Assembly (NCBI GenBank): GCA_002496565.1
Contig: DAKJ01000016.1
Coordinates: forward strand, 1-64,000
DNA: 64,000 bases
Direction of reading: 5' to 3'
DNA from: Methanosarcina sp. UBA289
Lineage (GTDB): Archaea; Halobacteriota; Methanosarcinia; Methanosarcinales; Methanosarcinaceae
Made by a program: the position numbers and the translations under genes. Every line of letters begins with the position of its first letter. The stretch's first letter is position 1. Below are positions 1 to 9,754 of this stretch, in pieces. The notes under the pieces were generated by a model, which saw only the letters and a list, made by a program, of their open reading frames with translations, did not search any database and was not told where the DNA came from.

Positions 1-19
1 AAAAAGTGTAATTTGTTGA

Positions 20-855
20 GTCAAGAACTATATTTCTTCGTTTCTCAAAAACGAAACGGTCAAAGAGTTCATCTTGAATAAGCAAAGCTCACCGAAGATC
101 AAAAACGCAAGCAGTAAACACTACGAAAAACTTGACGGTCTAAAAAGATCCGGTCCCGAAAGACTTGAAGTCAGTCTAAAATTAAACAGAATAAATAAAT
201 CCGGATATTATAACAAAGAAACTAAAGAATTCCTATACTAACACCATCAAACAAGAAATAGACGAACTCTTCCAAAACTATTGTAACCGGGTCCGCAAAG
301 AAAAAAATAGTTCTCTCCCGCGCTCCCGATAAAAACCCAGTCTTCGCTCGGGATATAGTAATCAACTATCAAACCCGCTTTACCTCTTCAGCCAGGCAGA
401 AACAAAACCTAGACGGATTCAGAGCAGTCTATAAAAAAGCAAGCAGAAGGCACGTAAAAGGAGTCTTCTTAACTCTCACCTCAAACCCTAAAGGCGGTTC
501 CCTCTGGCAAATAAACAAAAAAACCCAAACAGCTTGGGGAAAATTCTCGAAGTTTCTTGGCCGATGCCTGCCGAAGCGTGCCGAATGGATCAAAGTAGCA
601 GAATTTCAAAAAAACGGAATGCTACACTATCACGTCTTAATTGTCGGTACAAACTGGCTCCTCCACAAATCCGTAATACAGTATGCTTGGGTCCACTACG
701 GAGGCGGGCCGGTCCTGGACATACACACAGTAAAGAAAGAAGTCGCAAAAGATGATGTCCTTGATGCACTCGCGGCGGCAGTCACCGCAAAATGGGTCAA
801 ATGTATGGGTTTCAGTACGTACCCAGCGAATCCGAAAAAGACTCTGAAGGGCTGA
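20..855 (+). pseudogene. Frameshifted HUH rolling-circle replication initiator (Rep) relic
   Basis: Three reading frames joined by two frameshifts make one Rep-like protein. The first piece runs to a stop near 240. The second covers about 240-300. The third is open from about 262 to the stop at 853-855; the second break lies in the A-run near 300. The last piece holds FLTLTSNP (Rep motif 1 type), VAEFQKNG, and LHYHVLIVG, an HxH metal-binding motif of HUH endonucleases, followed by a Trp/Gly-rich stretch and a DVLDALAAAV helix. This order matches Rep proteins of small archaeal plasmids and viruses. The catalytic Tyr region is not clear. The 5' end may lie outside the window. It is a dead relic of an integrated plasmid or virus. 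Confidence 0.65.
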
Positions 856-955
856 TTATCCAGATGGTTTTTATATTCCATAAGTGAATGCTATATAAAT
901 CTCACAAGCTTGAATTTCAGTGTAAAGCTTCCTTTGAGTATATCCGTCGTCTGTT

Positions 956-1999
956 ATGATTAAACAATTTTGGGTTTCAAATTCAAGGAAGCAGTCAACA
1001 GCAAAGGAAAAGGATAAAATCTTAGAGAATATCTTTGTTTATCAAACCAAAGTGGTGAGAACACTGATTCCTGAAAAAACTATCTCTGCAAATTGTAAAG
1101 GTTCAGAAGAAATTAAACTTCCTATATCTGACGATTTAATTGATAGTTCAATCAGTAATTCAACCCACAGTTCTCTTGGTATTCCAGTGAATAGCTTAAA
1201 GGATTACGAATTCTGTAACTCAACAAATGACTTAATTAATACTTCAATGGAGAATTCAATCGAGAATTTATCCAGCAATTCACTAATTAATTCTATCGGA
1301 ATGGAGTTTATCCTGATCCCTGCCGGAGAGTTTGATATGGGCTCTCCTATACGCGAAAAACGGAGAAAGCTTTGGGAAAGCCCTGTGCATAGAGTAAAAA
1401 TCGAAAAACCATTCTACCTGGGTAGGTATCCTGTGACACAGGAACAATGGCGGAAAGTCATGGTAAATAACTCTTCATATTTTAAGGGCGAAAAGTGCCC
1501 GGTTGAAAACGTTTCTTGGACTGAGACTCAGGTCTTTTTCCGGAAACTCAATGCTCTGGAAGATGCCGAAGGAATTAACCAAGCTTACCGCCTTCCTACG
1601 GAGGCGGAATGGGAATATGCAGCCAGGGCAGGGACTGAAACCTCTTATTTTTTTGGAGATGACGAATCGAAACTTATAGAATACTCCTGGTTTCTGGAAA
1701 ATTCCGGGCTTGAAACCCATATGGTAGGCCTGAAAAAACCAAATCCCTGGGGACTTTATGATATATATGGAAATGTAGGGGAATGGGTACAGGATGAGTA
1801 CCATATCAGTTACAAAGGAGCCCCGGTAAATGGAAGGGCATGGGAAAATCCTTTCCCAAGCGTATCCACTCCAGTTAGAGTAAGGAGAGGCGGAGGATGG
1901 AACGGAAATGCAGGCTGCTGTAGGTCGGCTGAAAGACTTTTTGCTGCTCAGGATAAAAGGTTAAACAGTCTTGGGTTCAGAGCTGTCATGGAAGTATAA
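956..1999 (+). CDS. SUMF1/formylglycine-generating-enzyme-like domain protein
   Basis: The 347-residue protein has a Ser/Asn/Ile-rich, low-complexity N-terminus (about 1-115), then a complete SUMF1/FGE-sulfatase fold. Family signatures are FILIPAGEFDMGS (about 120), PVTQEQW, LPTEAEWEYAARAG, NPWGLYDIYGNVGEWVQD and the C-terminal RGGGWN...CCRSAER...LGFRAV. In true formylglycine-generating enzymes two cysteines lie in the RGGS(F/Y)xCHxSYC segment. Here the first position is not Cys and only an adjacent Cys pair is seen, so sulfatase activation is unlikely. Many such domains have other or unknown roles (for example lectin-like or ergothioneine-type enzymes). No signal peptide and no clear Shine-Dalgarno are seen at the ATG. 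It stands alone between the Rep relic and a convergent gene. Confidence 0.8.
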   Translation: MIKQFWVSNSRKQSTAKEKDKILENIFVYQTKVVRTLIPEKTISANCKGSEEIKLPISDDLIDSSISNSTHSSLGIPVNSLKDYEFCNSTNDLINTSMENSIENLSSNSLINSIGMEFILIPAGEFDMGSPIREKRRKLWESPVHRVKIEKPFYLGRYPVTQEQWRKVMVNNSSYFKGEKCPVENVSWTETQVFFRKLNALEDAEGINQAYRLPTEAEWEYAARAGTETSYFFGDDESKLIEYSWFLENSGLETHMVGLKKPNPWGLYDIYGNVGEWVQDEYHISYKGAPVNGRAWENPFPSVSTPVRVRRGGGWNGNAGCCRSAERLFAAQDKRLNSLGFRAVMEV

Positions 2000-2612
2000 A
2001 TTACGAAATGACAATGGAACTCGAATAGTATCAGGTTTCGGATAAATACCTGATATAAAACAAATAATACAGCATTTAACCCTATTTTTTGAGTTTAAAC
2101 AATTATTCGAATTGACTAATTTAAGTGGCTAATTTTAACTGACTTATTTAGATTGACTCATTTGAAAAACTGGTTTTTTTCTTCTTGTTTATTTCTTCTT
2201 GCTCCGAAAAAGTCAGTTATAAATTATAATTCAAAACTTCATCTTCAGAACTCTTGCCCCTGTCTATTTTACTTTGCAGGCAGGGGCAAAGGAGTCTCAG
2301 ACAATTTCGACAATCTAGGAGGCAACTTAGATTCCGTGTCTGTTTGGTAGAGACACTTACCTATACTACTAGCTGATATTTAACACTTTTGTATATTTTC
2401 TTATTACTTCATATTAAAAATAAGTAATAAATACATACACAATTTAAAGAATCTATTTTAAAGACATACTGATGATTGATTGACACTTTAATTACCTATG
2501 CTGTCTGAGCAATTGCTAGCCTAACAGTTACTGTAAAACAGTTATTGACTGTACAACGATCTGACATTTACTGTCGACGCTAAGGCTTTGATCTTATACA
2601 CTCGACCTCAGG
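2000..2612. other. Non-coding AT-rich spacer with one hairpin (2254-2289)
   Basis: No convincing gene is seen. A perfect 9-bp stem, TTGCCCCTG at 2254-2262 and CAGGGGCAA at 2281-2289, with an 18-nt loop, stands out in AT-rich sequence between convergent genes. It may be a terminator or structured RNA. The 65-codon frame at 2153-2350 reads straight through this hairpin and is not credible. Confidence 0.4.
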
Positions 2613-3572
2613 TTAAGGCTCCCCTTCAAGCACATAAGTTGTACCTACCGTATTGAGCAGGAATTTTTCTGGCATCACTTCTGCAAACCGGTTTATAGCT
2701 TTCCAGCCCGTGCAGTGCATGGGTATAATATAATCAGGATTTATCCTTCTCATTTCGTCAATTGTGGGCTGAATTAGCGGGTCAAAAATCCCACCTGTCA
2801 GATGGAAACCTCCGAGTACTGCATGGATCTTATCCATTCCTGTAAGTTTCTTGGCATACTGAACTGTATTGATAATTCCAGCATGGGCACAGCCGGTAAT
2901 TACCACTAGTCCCTTGCCTTTCAATTTAATTACAAGTCCCTGATCATCCCGAAATGGGTCAGCAACCCAATTTCCATCAATTTTTGCTTCAGCCCATGGG
3001 AATCCTTTTTCAAACGCTGTTGTGCGTTCCACTTCTCCTGTTGTATAAATCAGGCCATCCGCAACAGGAACAGGTTTTTTGGACTTTATAGGAATGGCTC
3101 CTGAAGCTTTCAGGACAGCTTCTTCGAGTGCAGGCATTGTGGAAGGAACTCCAACTGCTGGAATATTAATACGCCTTTCAAGAAAAGCCTCGGGATGAAG
3201 AAAAAGCGGGATTTCTTTTCCTTCCTTTTCATGTATAAACTTCAAGAGATCAACAAGTCCGAGAAAATGATCTGGATGCCCATGACTAAGGATAATGGCT
3301 TCAAGCTTGCTCAGGTCAACCTTCAAAAGCTTTGCATTATTAAAGAAGCAGGCTGGAGTTACTGCTGCATCCATCAGTATTGTATGTTCCTCAACCCCGG
3401 AAAAGACTTTGATTAAGCACGAAAGCCCATGTTCGGCAAGAAATACATGAGGGAGAGATAAATGTGGCCTTTTGCAGATGTCATTACTCTCTGTTACCAG
3501 CATGTCCGTGTAATTATCCACCAGGACTGTTACCTCCAGCCGATCGGCTTCCCGAATGTTCAGTTTACTCAT
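2613..3572 (-). CDS. Metallo-beta-lactamase-fold hydrolase (COG1237 type)
   Basis: The protein has the metal-binding SHGHPDHF (HxHxDH) motif, then GCAHAG, GGFHL and PMHCTG, the order of ligands in the COG1237 branch of metallo-beta-lactamase-fold proteins. This branch is related to the enzyme named 7,8-dihydropterin-6-methyl-4-(beta-D-ribofuranosyl)-aminobenzene-5'-phosphate synthase, an early step of methanopterin synthesis in methanogens. Whether this copy makes methanopterin or acts on another substrate cannot be told. The length (about 320 residues) is normal. The upstream ATG at 3584 is also open, but GGTGG sits five bases before the ATG at 3572, which I prefer. It is a single gene converging on the one upstream, and it appears cytoplasmic. 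Confidence 0.8.
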   Translation of the reverse strand: MSKLNIREADRLEVTVLVDNYTDMLVTESNDICKRPHLSLPHVFLAEHGLSCLIKVFSGVEEHTILMDAAVTPACFFNNAKLLKVDLSKLEAIILSHGHPDHFLGLVDLLKFIHEKEGKEIPLFLHPEAFLERRINIPAVGVPSTMPALEEAVLKASGAIPIKSKKPVPVADGLIYTTGEVERTTAFEKGFPWAEAKIDGNWVADPFRDDQGLVIKLKGKGLVVITGCAHAGIINTVQYAKKLTGMDKIHAVLGGFHLTGGIFDPLIQPTIDEMRRINPDYIIPMHCTGWKAINRFAEVMPEKFLLNTVGTTYVLEGEP

Positions 3573-3958
3573 ATAAGCCACCATATATTTTCATAATATG
3601 AATTAATGACCTTAATGTATTTTCAATATTTTCAGCTAATTCATATGACCTTCAGGATGGGAAACTTTAGATCTTTTTTCAAAAGAGGGCTATGAAATAT
3701 CTGAAAACTTCTATGAAGCCTGAAAAATCTATGACATAGGACACTTTTAATTATAATATAAACTGTCATTCGGCAGTACTTTCCATAAATCTCATGCTTA
3801 TCCGGTTATTTAAAATAGGTTAGCAGGATCAGTTTAAAATAAGAGAAGGGAGTCTGAAATAAGATTTCTCCTGGAATTTGCCTCCCAGAGGGGAAAGGGT
3901 GGAGGGCAATCAACTTTGAAAAACGCATCACCCCTACAAATGATACCGGATAGATAAT
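3573..3958. other. Divergent intergenic region
   Basis: This carries the promoters of the minus-strand hydrolase and the plus-strand TPR gene. It is AT-rich, with no gene and no notable repeat. Confidence 0.4.
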
Positions 3959-5134
3959 ATGGAAAAAAATCCCAAAAGAAAGACAGACAGCACAGTAAAG
4001 GCAGGCAAGCCAGAAAAAGCAGATAAGGAAGGTAGGAAAGGCAGAACACCCGGGAAAGCTGCAGTTAAAACTCGTGATACTGCATATGACCGCCTGAATA
4101 AGACCCTTGCATCCCACGAAAAAGCCCTTAAGAAAAACCCAGAGGATGCAGCAGCCTGGGCAGGCAAGGCGGCAGTGTTTCTAAAACACAGGATGTACAA
4201 GGACTCCCTTAAATCTATTAAGAAAGCTCTTGAAATCGAGCCTGGAAACCCTCGTTACCTTTACGAAGAAGGTTTTGTACTTCTGCAGCTCGACAGGGAA
4301 GGAGATGCGCTACAGATTTTTGACAGATTGCTCGAAATAAAACCTGATAGTGACAAAGCCTGGAATCTCAAGACTTCAGTACTTTGCAGGCTCAAACAGC
4401 ACAAAAAAGCCCTTGCAGCCTCTGAAAAAGCCCTTTCTGACAATCCGAAGCTTACAGGTGCCTGGCACGCAAAAGGTTCAGTGCTTGCGGATCTGGACCG
4501 ATATGAAGAAGCTATAGAAGCCTATGATGCCGCGCTTAAGCTTAACCCGAACCTTGCAAGAGCCCTTGTGGGCAAAGGATTTGCTCTCTACAGCTTGAAC
4601 AGGCCCGTAGAAGCCATGATAGCTTATGACGCTGCCCTCAAAATAAATCCTGACAATGCAAAGACCTGGATAGGAAAAGGTCTTGTCCACCTCAAACTCG
4701 GCAAATCCAAAAGAGCCCTTGCAGCCTGCAACAAAGCAATTTCAATAAAACCTGATTCTGCTGACGCCTGGTATTGCAAAGGCATGGCCCTTTCCGGCCT
4801 AAATAAAAATGAAGAAGCTCTTGGAGCCCTTGAAAGAGCCCTCAGGCTCAATCCAGATCATGTCGATGCTAGAAAAGCCAGAGCCTCCGTAAATTCCAAA
4901 CTGGGAATCTATCTGGATGAAGACGAAGAGGAAAGAATGGAAGACGAGAAGGCAAAAATGAAACGGAGTGTGTGGACAATAAAAAAGCCAACAAGCGAGA
5001 TAATAAAGAAAATTCGGGATCAGGAACGAGAGAACAGAGGGAAAGGAAGCGAGAAGAGCGTAAGAGCAGGAAAAGAGCACAAGACAGGTGAACTTAAGAA
5101 AATTTCGGCCAGAGGAAGAGAGAATAAGAAATGA
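3959..5134 (+). CDS. Tetratricopeptide repeat protein
   Basis: This 391-residue protein has three parts. Residues 1-45 are Lys-rich and disordered. Residues about 50-310 hold seven to eight TPR units of 34 residues, recognisable by repeats such as AWxxKGxxLxxLxRxxEAxxAYDxALKLNP. A highly charged Glu/Lys/Arg tail follows (about 315-391). TPRs are protein-docking scaffolds, and Methanosarcina genomes carry many. No signal peptide or membrane segment is visible, so it is probably cytoplasmic. The partner is unknown. It is a single gene, with no operon partner within 400 bases on either side. The basic ends suggest nucleic-acid or ribosome contact, but this is only inference. Confidence 0.9.
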   Translation: MEKNPKRKTDSTVKAGKPEKADKEGRKGRTPGKAAVKTRDTAYDRLNKTLASHEKALKKNPEDAAAWAGKAAVFLKHRMYKDSLKSIKKALEIEPGNPRYLYEEGFVLLQLDREGDALQIFDRLLEIKPDSDKAWNLKTSVLCRLKQHKKALAASEKALSDNPKLTGAWHAKGSVLADLDRYEEAIEAYDAALKLNPNLARALVGKGFALYSLNRPVEAMIAYDAALKINPDNAKTWIGKGLVHLKLGKSKRALAACNKAISIKPDSADAWYCKGMALSGLNKNEEALGALERALRLNPDHVDARKARASVNSKLGIYLDEDEEERMEDEKAKMKRSVWTIKKPTSEIIKKIRDQERENRGKGSEKSVRAGKEHKTGELKKISARGRENKK

Positions 5135-5571
5135 TTCTCCTTCTCCCTCTTGAGTATTTTAGGGGTTGTTAGTCAGGATGTTGGTATCATTATAAGGGAC
5201 AGTACTCTTATTTTCCTGTTCTTAACTTTCCCGTGCGATTAGTGACTTACCTCTTCATTTGTCTTTTCTTCGACCTCTTCTTTTACCACTATTTATCTCT
5301 TCTGCATCAGGCGACTTAGAAATCATATAACTCAAAAATTTGCTTTTAAAATTTTCCTGGAATAGAGCCAACATGTATATATCATAAGGGAATAACTTTG
5401 ACTGTTGGAATTGAACTTAAAAAAATTGAAAGAGATGTCCAACAAAGTTAGGTGAGAAATTAAAAGAATTAGATGAAAAAATGAAAAGAATTGAATGAAA
5501 AAATAAAATATTAACTGAAGAAATAGAATTTAAATGAAAAAGCTTTGATCTCGATAACAGACAGAGGAAGT
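5135..5571. other. Spacer with degenerate AT-rich repeats upstream of the mprF-like gene
   Basis: About 5440-5540 is a run of imperfect repeats built on AGAATTAGATGAAAAAATGA. No gene was found; a start-like ATG at 5534 hits a stop after five codons. Confidence 0.35.
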
Positions 5572-8199
5572 ATGCGGGAAAAAACCCTTAAAATAGAGAG
5601 GCTTGCAGGCTACCTTCTGCCAGTGGTTATATTTTCCCTGGCTTTGTGGACCCTGGATAAACAAATACATCATTTACACTCGATGTATATCGTCAAAGGT
5701 ATTACCAGCATTCCACTGAGCCATATAGAGCTTGCATTCTTTTTAACTTTCTTGAGCTATCTTACTTTAACAGGTTACGATTACCTGGCAATTCGTCATA
5801 TTAACCACCCTATGCCTTATAAGCAGACTGCCAGAGCCTCTTTTATCAGTACATCCATAAGTTATAGTGTTGGTTTTAATGTTCTGACAGGAAGTTCCCT
5901 GAGATACAGGCTGTATTCAAGAAACGGGCTGAATTTACGTCAGATATGGGATATTATAATTTTTTGTATTCTTACCTTCTGGATTGGCTTTTGCTTTGTA
6001 GGAGGATTGCTCTTCACATTTTATCCTGTGAAACTATCGGATTACGCACCTGAAATTCCTGTCCCGTTAAATCTTGTTGGAATTCTATTACTGCTAGTTG
6101 TTGCAGTTTATTTCTTTTTCTCATTCAGAAAGTTGAATTTCAAGGCAAAAGGGTACCAGATCAGCGTTCCTGAACCGAAAATAGCTTTCTTGCAGCTTGG
6201 CTTATCTTCAGTAGATTACCTGCTTTCGGGAAGCATTGTCTATTTTCTTTTACCTTCAAACCCACAGCTTACCCTGCTTCACGTCCTTGTGTTCTTTGCA
6301 CTGGCGCAAATTATAGGGCTGATAAGTACTGTACCTGGCGGGCTTGGTGTTTTTGAGACCCTGATGCTGTTTATGCTGGAACCGTATTTCGGTACGATCG
6401 ATATAATCAGACCTCTTCTCCTCTTCAGGACAATTTACTATTTCGTGCCTTTCCTGTTTGGGCTGCTGGCCCTCATATACTATGAATATAAAGAAAGAGA
6501 CGAATTTCTAAGGAAAATTGAGAAAGCTACATGTTCAAGCTTATCCGAGTTAGCTCCTCAGATTTTTTCGATTCTTGTTTTCCTTGGAGGCGCCTCCCTC
6601 CTTTTTTCCGGAGCTCTGCCTTCAAACCCCAAATACCTTTATGACCTGACTTACATTGTTCCTCTGCCATTAATCGAAGTTTCCAGGCTTTTTGGAAGCA
6701 TTATGGGGGTATTACTCCTGCTTCTGGCAAACGGGCTCTGGAAAAGAATCGATGGAGCTTATGTTCTCTCGCTTGCCGTACTTTTGATGGGAGGGGTTTT
6801 TGCCCTACTGAAAGATTTTGATTATCATGAAGCTGCAGTGCTTTTTACCTTATTTTTCTTTTTGCTTCCCTGCAGGAAATATTTTTACAGAAAATCCTCG
6901 CTTATGCATCAGTCTTTTAGTAGCAGGAATATGATTGCAATAACTCTGGTACTTGTTAGCTTCGTCTGGCTTGGCCTCTTTTCATATCAGAATGTAGAGT
7001 ATTCAAACGAGCTCTGGTGGCAGTTTGGGATTAACTCCCAGGCCTCCAGTTTTTTAAGGGCTACAGTCGGAGCTTTCGTCCTGCTTCTTGTTTTTGGGGT
7101 AGCAAAAATGCTGAGCCCTTTTTCCAGGGACATTCACATGCCAGGAACAGAAGAAATAGAGCTTGCAAAAACAATCATTAACCAGAGTCAGGAAACGGCT
7201 GGAAACCTGATGTTTACCGGGGACAAGTATCTGCTTTTCGATGACGAAAAAAAGGCATTTTTGATGTATGGAGTTTCCGGAAAGACCTGGGTCACAATGG
7301 GAGATATTGTTGGAACTAGCAATCAGGCAAAAGAGCTGATCTGGGACTTTTATGAAATGAGTAAATTTCATCAAGGAAGGGCTTCTTTTTATGAGGTGAG
7401 CGAAAAACATATTCCTATTTATCTTGACCTCGGCCTTACCCTGATAAAAATCGGGGAGGAAGCAAAAGTCTCTCTTGAGAATTTTACCCTGGAAGGAAGT
7501 GCAAGCAAAGACTTCCGCTATACCGTAAGGAATGTGGAGAAAAAAGGCTACTGGTTTGAAATTGTCTCTAAGGAAGCGGTTCCAGGCCTTATGCCTGAAC
7601 TCAGAAAGATCTCGGATGCCTGGCTGCAAATGAAGGCAGGAAAGGAAAAGCGATTTTCAATTGGCTTTTTTGACGAGAAATACCTGAGCAACTTCCCGCT
7701 TGCCCTTGTGAGGAACGAATCAGAGATCGTTGCTTTTGCAAACATATGGTCAGGTGCGAGTAATGAAGAAATCAGTGTTGACCTTATGCGCCATAGTCCC
7801 GATGCTCCCGACAGGACAATGGAATACCTTTTTGTCAAACTAATGCTCTGGGGAAAAGAAAAAGGATACAGGCGTTTTTCTCTTGGAATGGCTCCCCTTT
7901 CAGGGCTTGAAACGAGGCAATTTGCGCCCGTCTGGCATAAAGTCGGGTCTTTAATTTTTACACATGGAGAACATTTTTATAATTATAAAGGACTGCGAGA
8001 TTTTAAAGAAAAATTCAATCCTGTCTGGAGCCCGAAATATATCGCTCTCCCAAAAGGGCTCAAACAGGGCCTGGTCTTGAAAGATATTGCGGCCCTGATC
8101 TCAGGGGGAGTGAAAGGAATTTTCTCAAAAGAGAATAAACGAACAGCAAGCCGTATAGGGCGTCATGCGCCGGAAAAGCTGTCAGAAGAACTCATTTAA
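5572..8199 (+). CDS. mprF: MprF-like bifunctional lipid flippase / aminoacyl-phospholipid synthase
   Basis: In bacteria MprF transfers Lys or Ala from aminoacyl-tRNA to phosphatidylglycerol and flips the product, lowering surface negative charge. This protein of about 875 residues has the full layout. There are roughly fourteen hydrophobic segments (the first half is the UPF0104/LPG-synthase TM domain with the VPGGLGVFE motif near 270). A DUF2156-type catalytic domain follows from about 545, with the signatures YLLFDDEKKAFLMYG and RRFSLGMAPLSGLE. The length matches the family (about 840-880). The substrate here would be an archaetidylglycerol-type lipid, by inference. A TTG at 5545 is in frame, but the ATG at 5572 has AGAGGA just before it and I prefer it. 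Probably acquired from bacteria. Confidence 0.85.
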   Translation: MREKTLKIERLAGYLLPVVIFSLALWTLDKQIHHLHSMYIVKGITSIPLSHIELAFFLTFLSYLTLTGYDYLAIRHINHPMPYKQTARASFISTSISYSVGFNVLTGSSLRYRLYSRNGLNLRQIWDIIIFCILTFWIGFCFVGGLLFTFYPVKLSDYAPEIPVPLNLVGILLLLVVAVYFFFSFRKLNFKAKGYQISVPEPKIAFLQLGLSSVDYLLSGSIVYFLLPSNPQLTLLHVLVFFALAQIIGLISTVPGGLGVFETLMLFMLEPYFGTIDIIRPLLLFRTIYYFVPFLFGLLALIYYEYKERDEFLRKIEKATCSSLSELAPQIFSILVFLGGASLLFSGALPSNPKYLYDLTYIVPLPLIEVSRLFGSIMGVLLLLLANGLWKRIDGAYVLSLAVLLMGGVFALLKDFDYHEAAVLFTLFFFLLPCRKYFYRKSSLMHQSFSSRNMIAITLVLVSFVWLGLFSYQNVEYSNELWWQFGINSQASSFLRATVGAFVLLLVFGVAKMLSPFSRDIHMPGTEEIELAKTIINQSQETAGNLMFTGDKYLLFDDEKKAFLMYGVSGKTWVTMGDIVGTSNQAKELIWDFYEMSKFHQGRASFYEVSEKHIPIYLDLGLTLIKIGEEAKVSLENFTLEGSASKDFRYTVRNVEKKGYWFEIVSKEAVPGLMPELRKISDAWLQMKAGKEKRFSIGFFDEKYLSNFPLALVRNESEIVAFANIWSGASNEEISVDLMRHSPDAPDRTMEYLFVKLMLWGKEKGYRRFSLGMAPLSGLETRQFAPVWHKVGSLIFTHGEHFYNYKGLRDFKEKFNPVWSPKYIALPKGLKQGLVLKDIAALISGGVKGIFSKENKRTASRIGRHAPEKLSEELI

Positions 8200-8239
8200 A
8201 ATCGTCACTCAGTTAAATGGCTGAATAGCTGGATATTCT

Positions 8240-8935
8240 TTAAATCATCTTCTCAAACTTATCCAGCACTAAAAACATAAATTCCTTTGTGCCGGCAAGA
8301 TATTCTCTCTGCCCGAGCATTTTCTCTTTTTTCTGGACAAACGGCCCATTTTCCATTCCATTCCCAAACCGCTTGATCAAATTCTTAATTCTGTCTTCAT
8401 TCACTTCAGGGTGAAATTGAAGCGCTACAACCCTGCCCCTATAAACGAATCCCTGATTCTTGCAGCCCTCGCTTTCAAAAAGCTGAACAGCTCCTGAAGG
8501 TAGGTCAAAAGTCCTAGAATGCCAGTGAAAAACCGAGATTTCGTCCGGCAGCCCTTTGAGAAATTCCGGCTTATTCTCGCTCCTGGATGCCCTTACGGGA
8601 AACCATCCCATTTCCATGTGCAGGTTTTCATAAACGCGAGCCTCGAGGATGTCGGCAAGCAATTGAGCGCCAAGGCAAATTCCAAGTATCGGTTTTCCTG
8701 CTTCGATTGCCTGCTTGATAAACGCTTTTTCGTCTTTCAGCCAGGGATTTTCTTCATAGTCATAAACTCCAATAGGGCCGCCCATGATAATAAGAAGGTC
8801 AAATGAATCAAGTTTGGGAGGGTTTTTCTTTTTGTAAAAATGAGTTGACTCAAGCATGTGATTTTTGATTTTTGCGTATTCTTCAATGGTGCCGAGAGTA
8901 TTTATTGAAGAGTGCTGAATAACTTGGATTTTCAT
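8240..8935 (-). CDS. Class I glutamine amidotransferase-like protein (GMP synthase GATase family)
   Basis: A 231-residue stand-alone GATase-1 domain. It has IMGGPIGVYD near 50, the nucleophile elbow GICLGAQ (Cys near 93) and the QFHPEV His/Glu pair near 173, so the catalytic triad is complete. Proteins of this COG0518 branch without a synthetase domain are usually of unknown substrate, although some act on gamma-glutamyl compounds. The HWHS segment before the catalytic His is typical of the branch. It converges on the mprF-like gene with 40 bases between stops. No operon partner. Cytoplasmic. Confidence 0.85.
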   Translation of the reverse strand: MKIQVIQHSSINTLGTIEEYAKIKNHMLESTHFYKKKNPPKLDSFDLLIIMGGPIGVYDYEENPWLKDEKAFIKQAIEAGKPILGICLGAQLLADILEARVYENLHMEMGWFPVRASRSENKPEFLKGLPDEISVFHWHSRTFDLPSGAVQLFESEGCKNQGFVYRGRVVALQFHPEVNEDRIKNLIKRFGNGMENGPFVQKKEKMLGQREYLAGTKEFMFLVLDKFEKMI

Positions 8936-9355
8936 GAGAGATCAGTTATAACTTAGGACTTAAGTATTTGTATTTGATTTAACAATGATTTACTCAAAAT
9001 AATGTGTAAATCTCAAAATAATGTGTTAAATACTGCTATATGAAGAAACTTTGCCCGAGTCTCCTTTTTAATGTTTTCAATATTTCTATGGCCATCTTCT
9101 CTTTCAAAGTTGATGAAGGAATAAAATAGTTGGCTATAAAGGAATGATTTCTGCTACTAGACCGTTACAAAGTCTTATTTTTACTAGTTTTTTAATAGAA
9201 AACGATCGGTTCCAGCCTCGCCGGATGCAAGATCAAAATAAGTTTAATTTCTGCAGTTCGTGGAAAGTTTCACTCTTCTTAAATAAACCCATAGAATACT
9301 CGACTGAAAATAAACTTATTTATATTCCAGAGTGCAGTTATAAAGCTGATCAAGA
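8936..9355. other. Spacer with a short tandem repeat (8992-9031)
   Basis: Two copies of CTCAAAATAATGTGT(T)AAAT lie side by side at about 8992-9031, near the promoter of the amidotransferase. A 71-codon frame at 9144-9359 overlaps the next gene's ATG and has no Shine-Dalgarno or family resemblance; I do not call it. Confidence 0.35.
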
Positions 9356-9595
9356 ATGAAGTTTGACACTATAATACGTAGTTTTTTGATAGCCATTTTA
9401 GTATCACTTATAGCATTAATTATAGAAGGAGCTTACTACGGACTACTTCTTGGGAATACTTATGCTCTCACTGCTGGTTTTGTCAATAACTATTCAGATT
9501 TAAGCAGCCCTGCAAATATGATATTCCTTGCTATAATATTCGTCGCAACGCTTATAATAGCCTTAAGTAAAATCTCTAAAAGAGAAAGAATATAA
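9356..9595 (+). CDS. Small two-helix membrane protein, hypothetical
   Basis: A 79-residue protein with two hydrophobic segments. The first is at about 7-28 (IRSFLIAILVSLIALIIEG type) and the second at about 53-72, ending in a basic KISKRERI tail that would face the cytoplasm. I do not recognise a family. The frame is clean, starts with ATG and lies alone between two longer spacers. The gene downstream is on the other strand. Composition is typical of real small membrane proteins. Confidence 0.5.
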   Translation: MKFDTIIRSFLIAILVSLIALIIEGAYYGLLLGNTYALTAGFVNNYSDLSSPANMIFLAIIFVATLIIALSKISKRERI

Positions 9596-9754
9596 AAAGA
9601 TAGGAGAAATCCGACAATGGATGAAATGGATTAATACAGAAAATCTGACAATTATATTTTTACAGGGCGTTGGATATTTTCTTTTTTATTTTGTTTAAGG
9701 TAACCGGTTACAACCTCGCATTTGCACTGGGCTGGAATGATAAATTTGCAGATA

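Noticed and set aside
2153..2350. 65-codon open frame
   Set aside because: It reads through a hairpin in AT-rich spacer, with no ribosome site and odd composition.
9144..9359. 71-codon open frame
   Set aside because: No ribosome site or family; it only touches the ATG of the small membrane protein gene.
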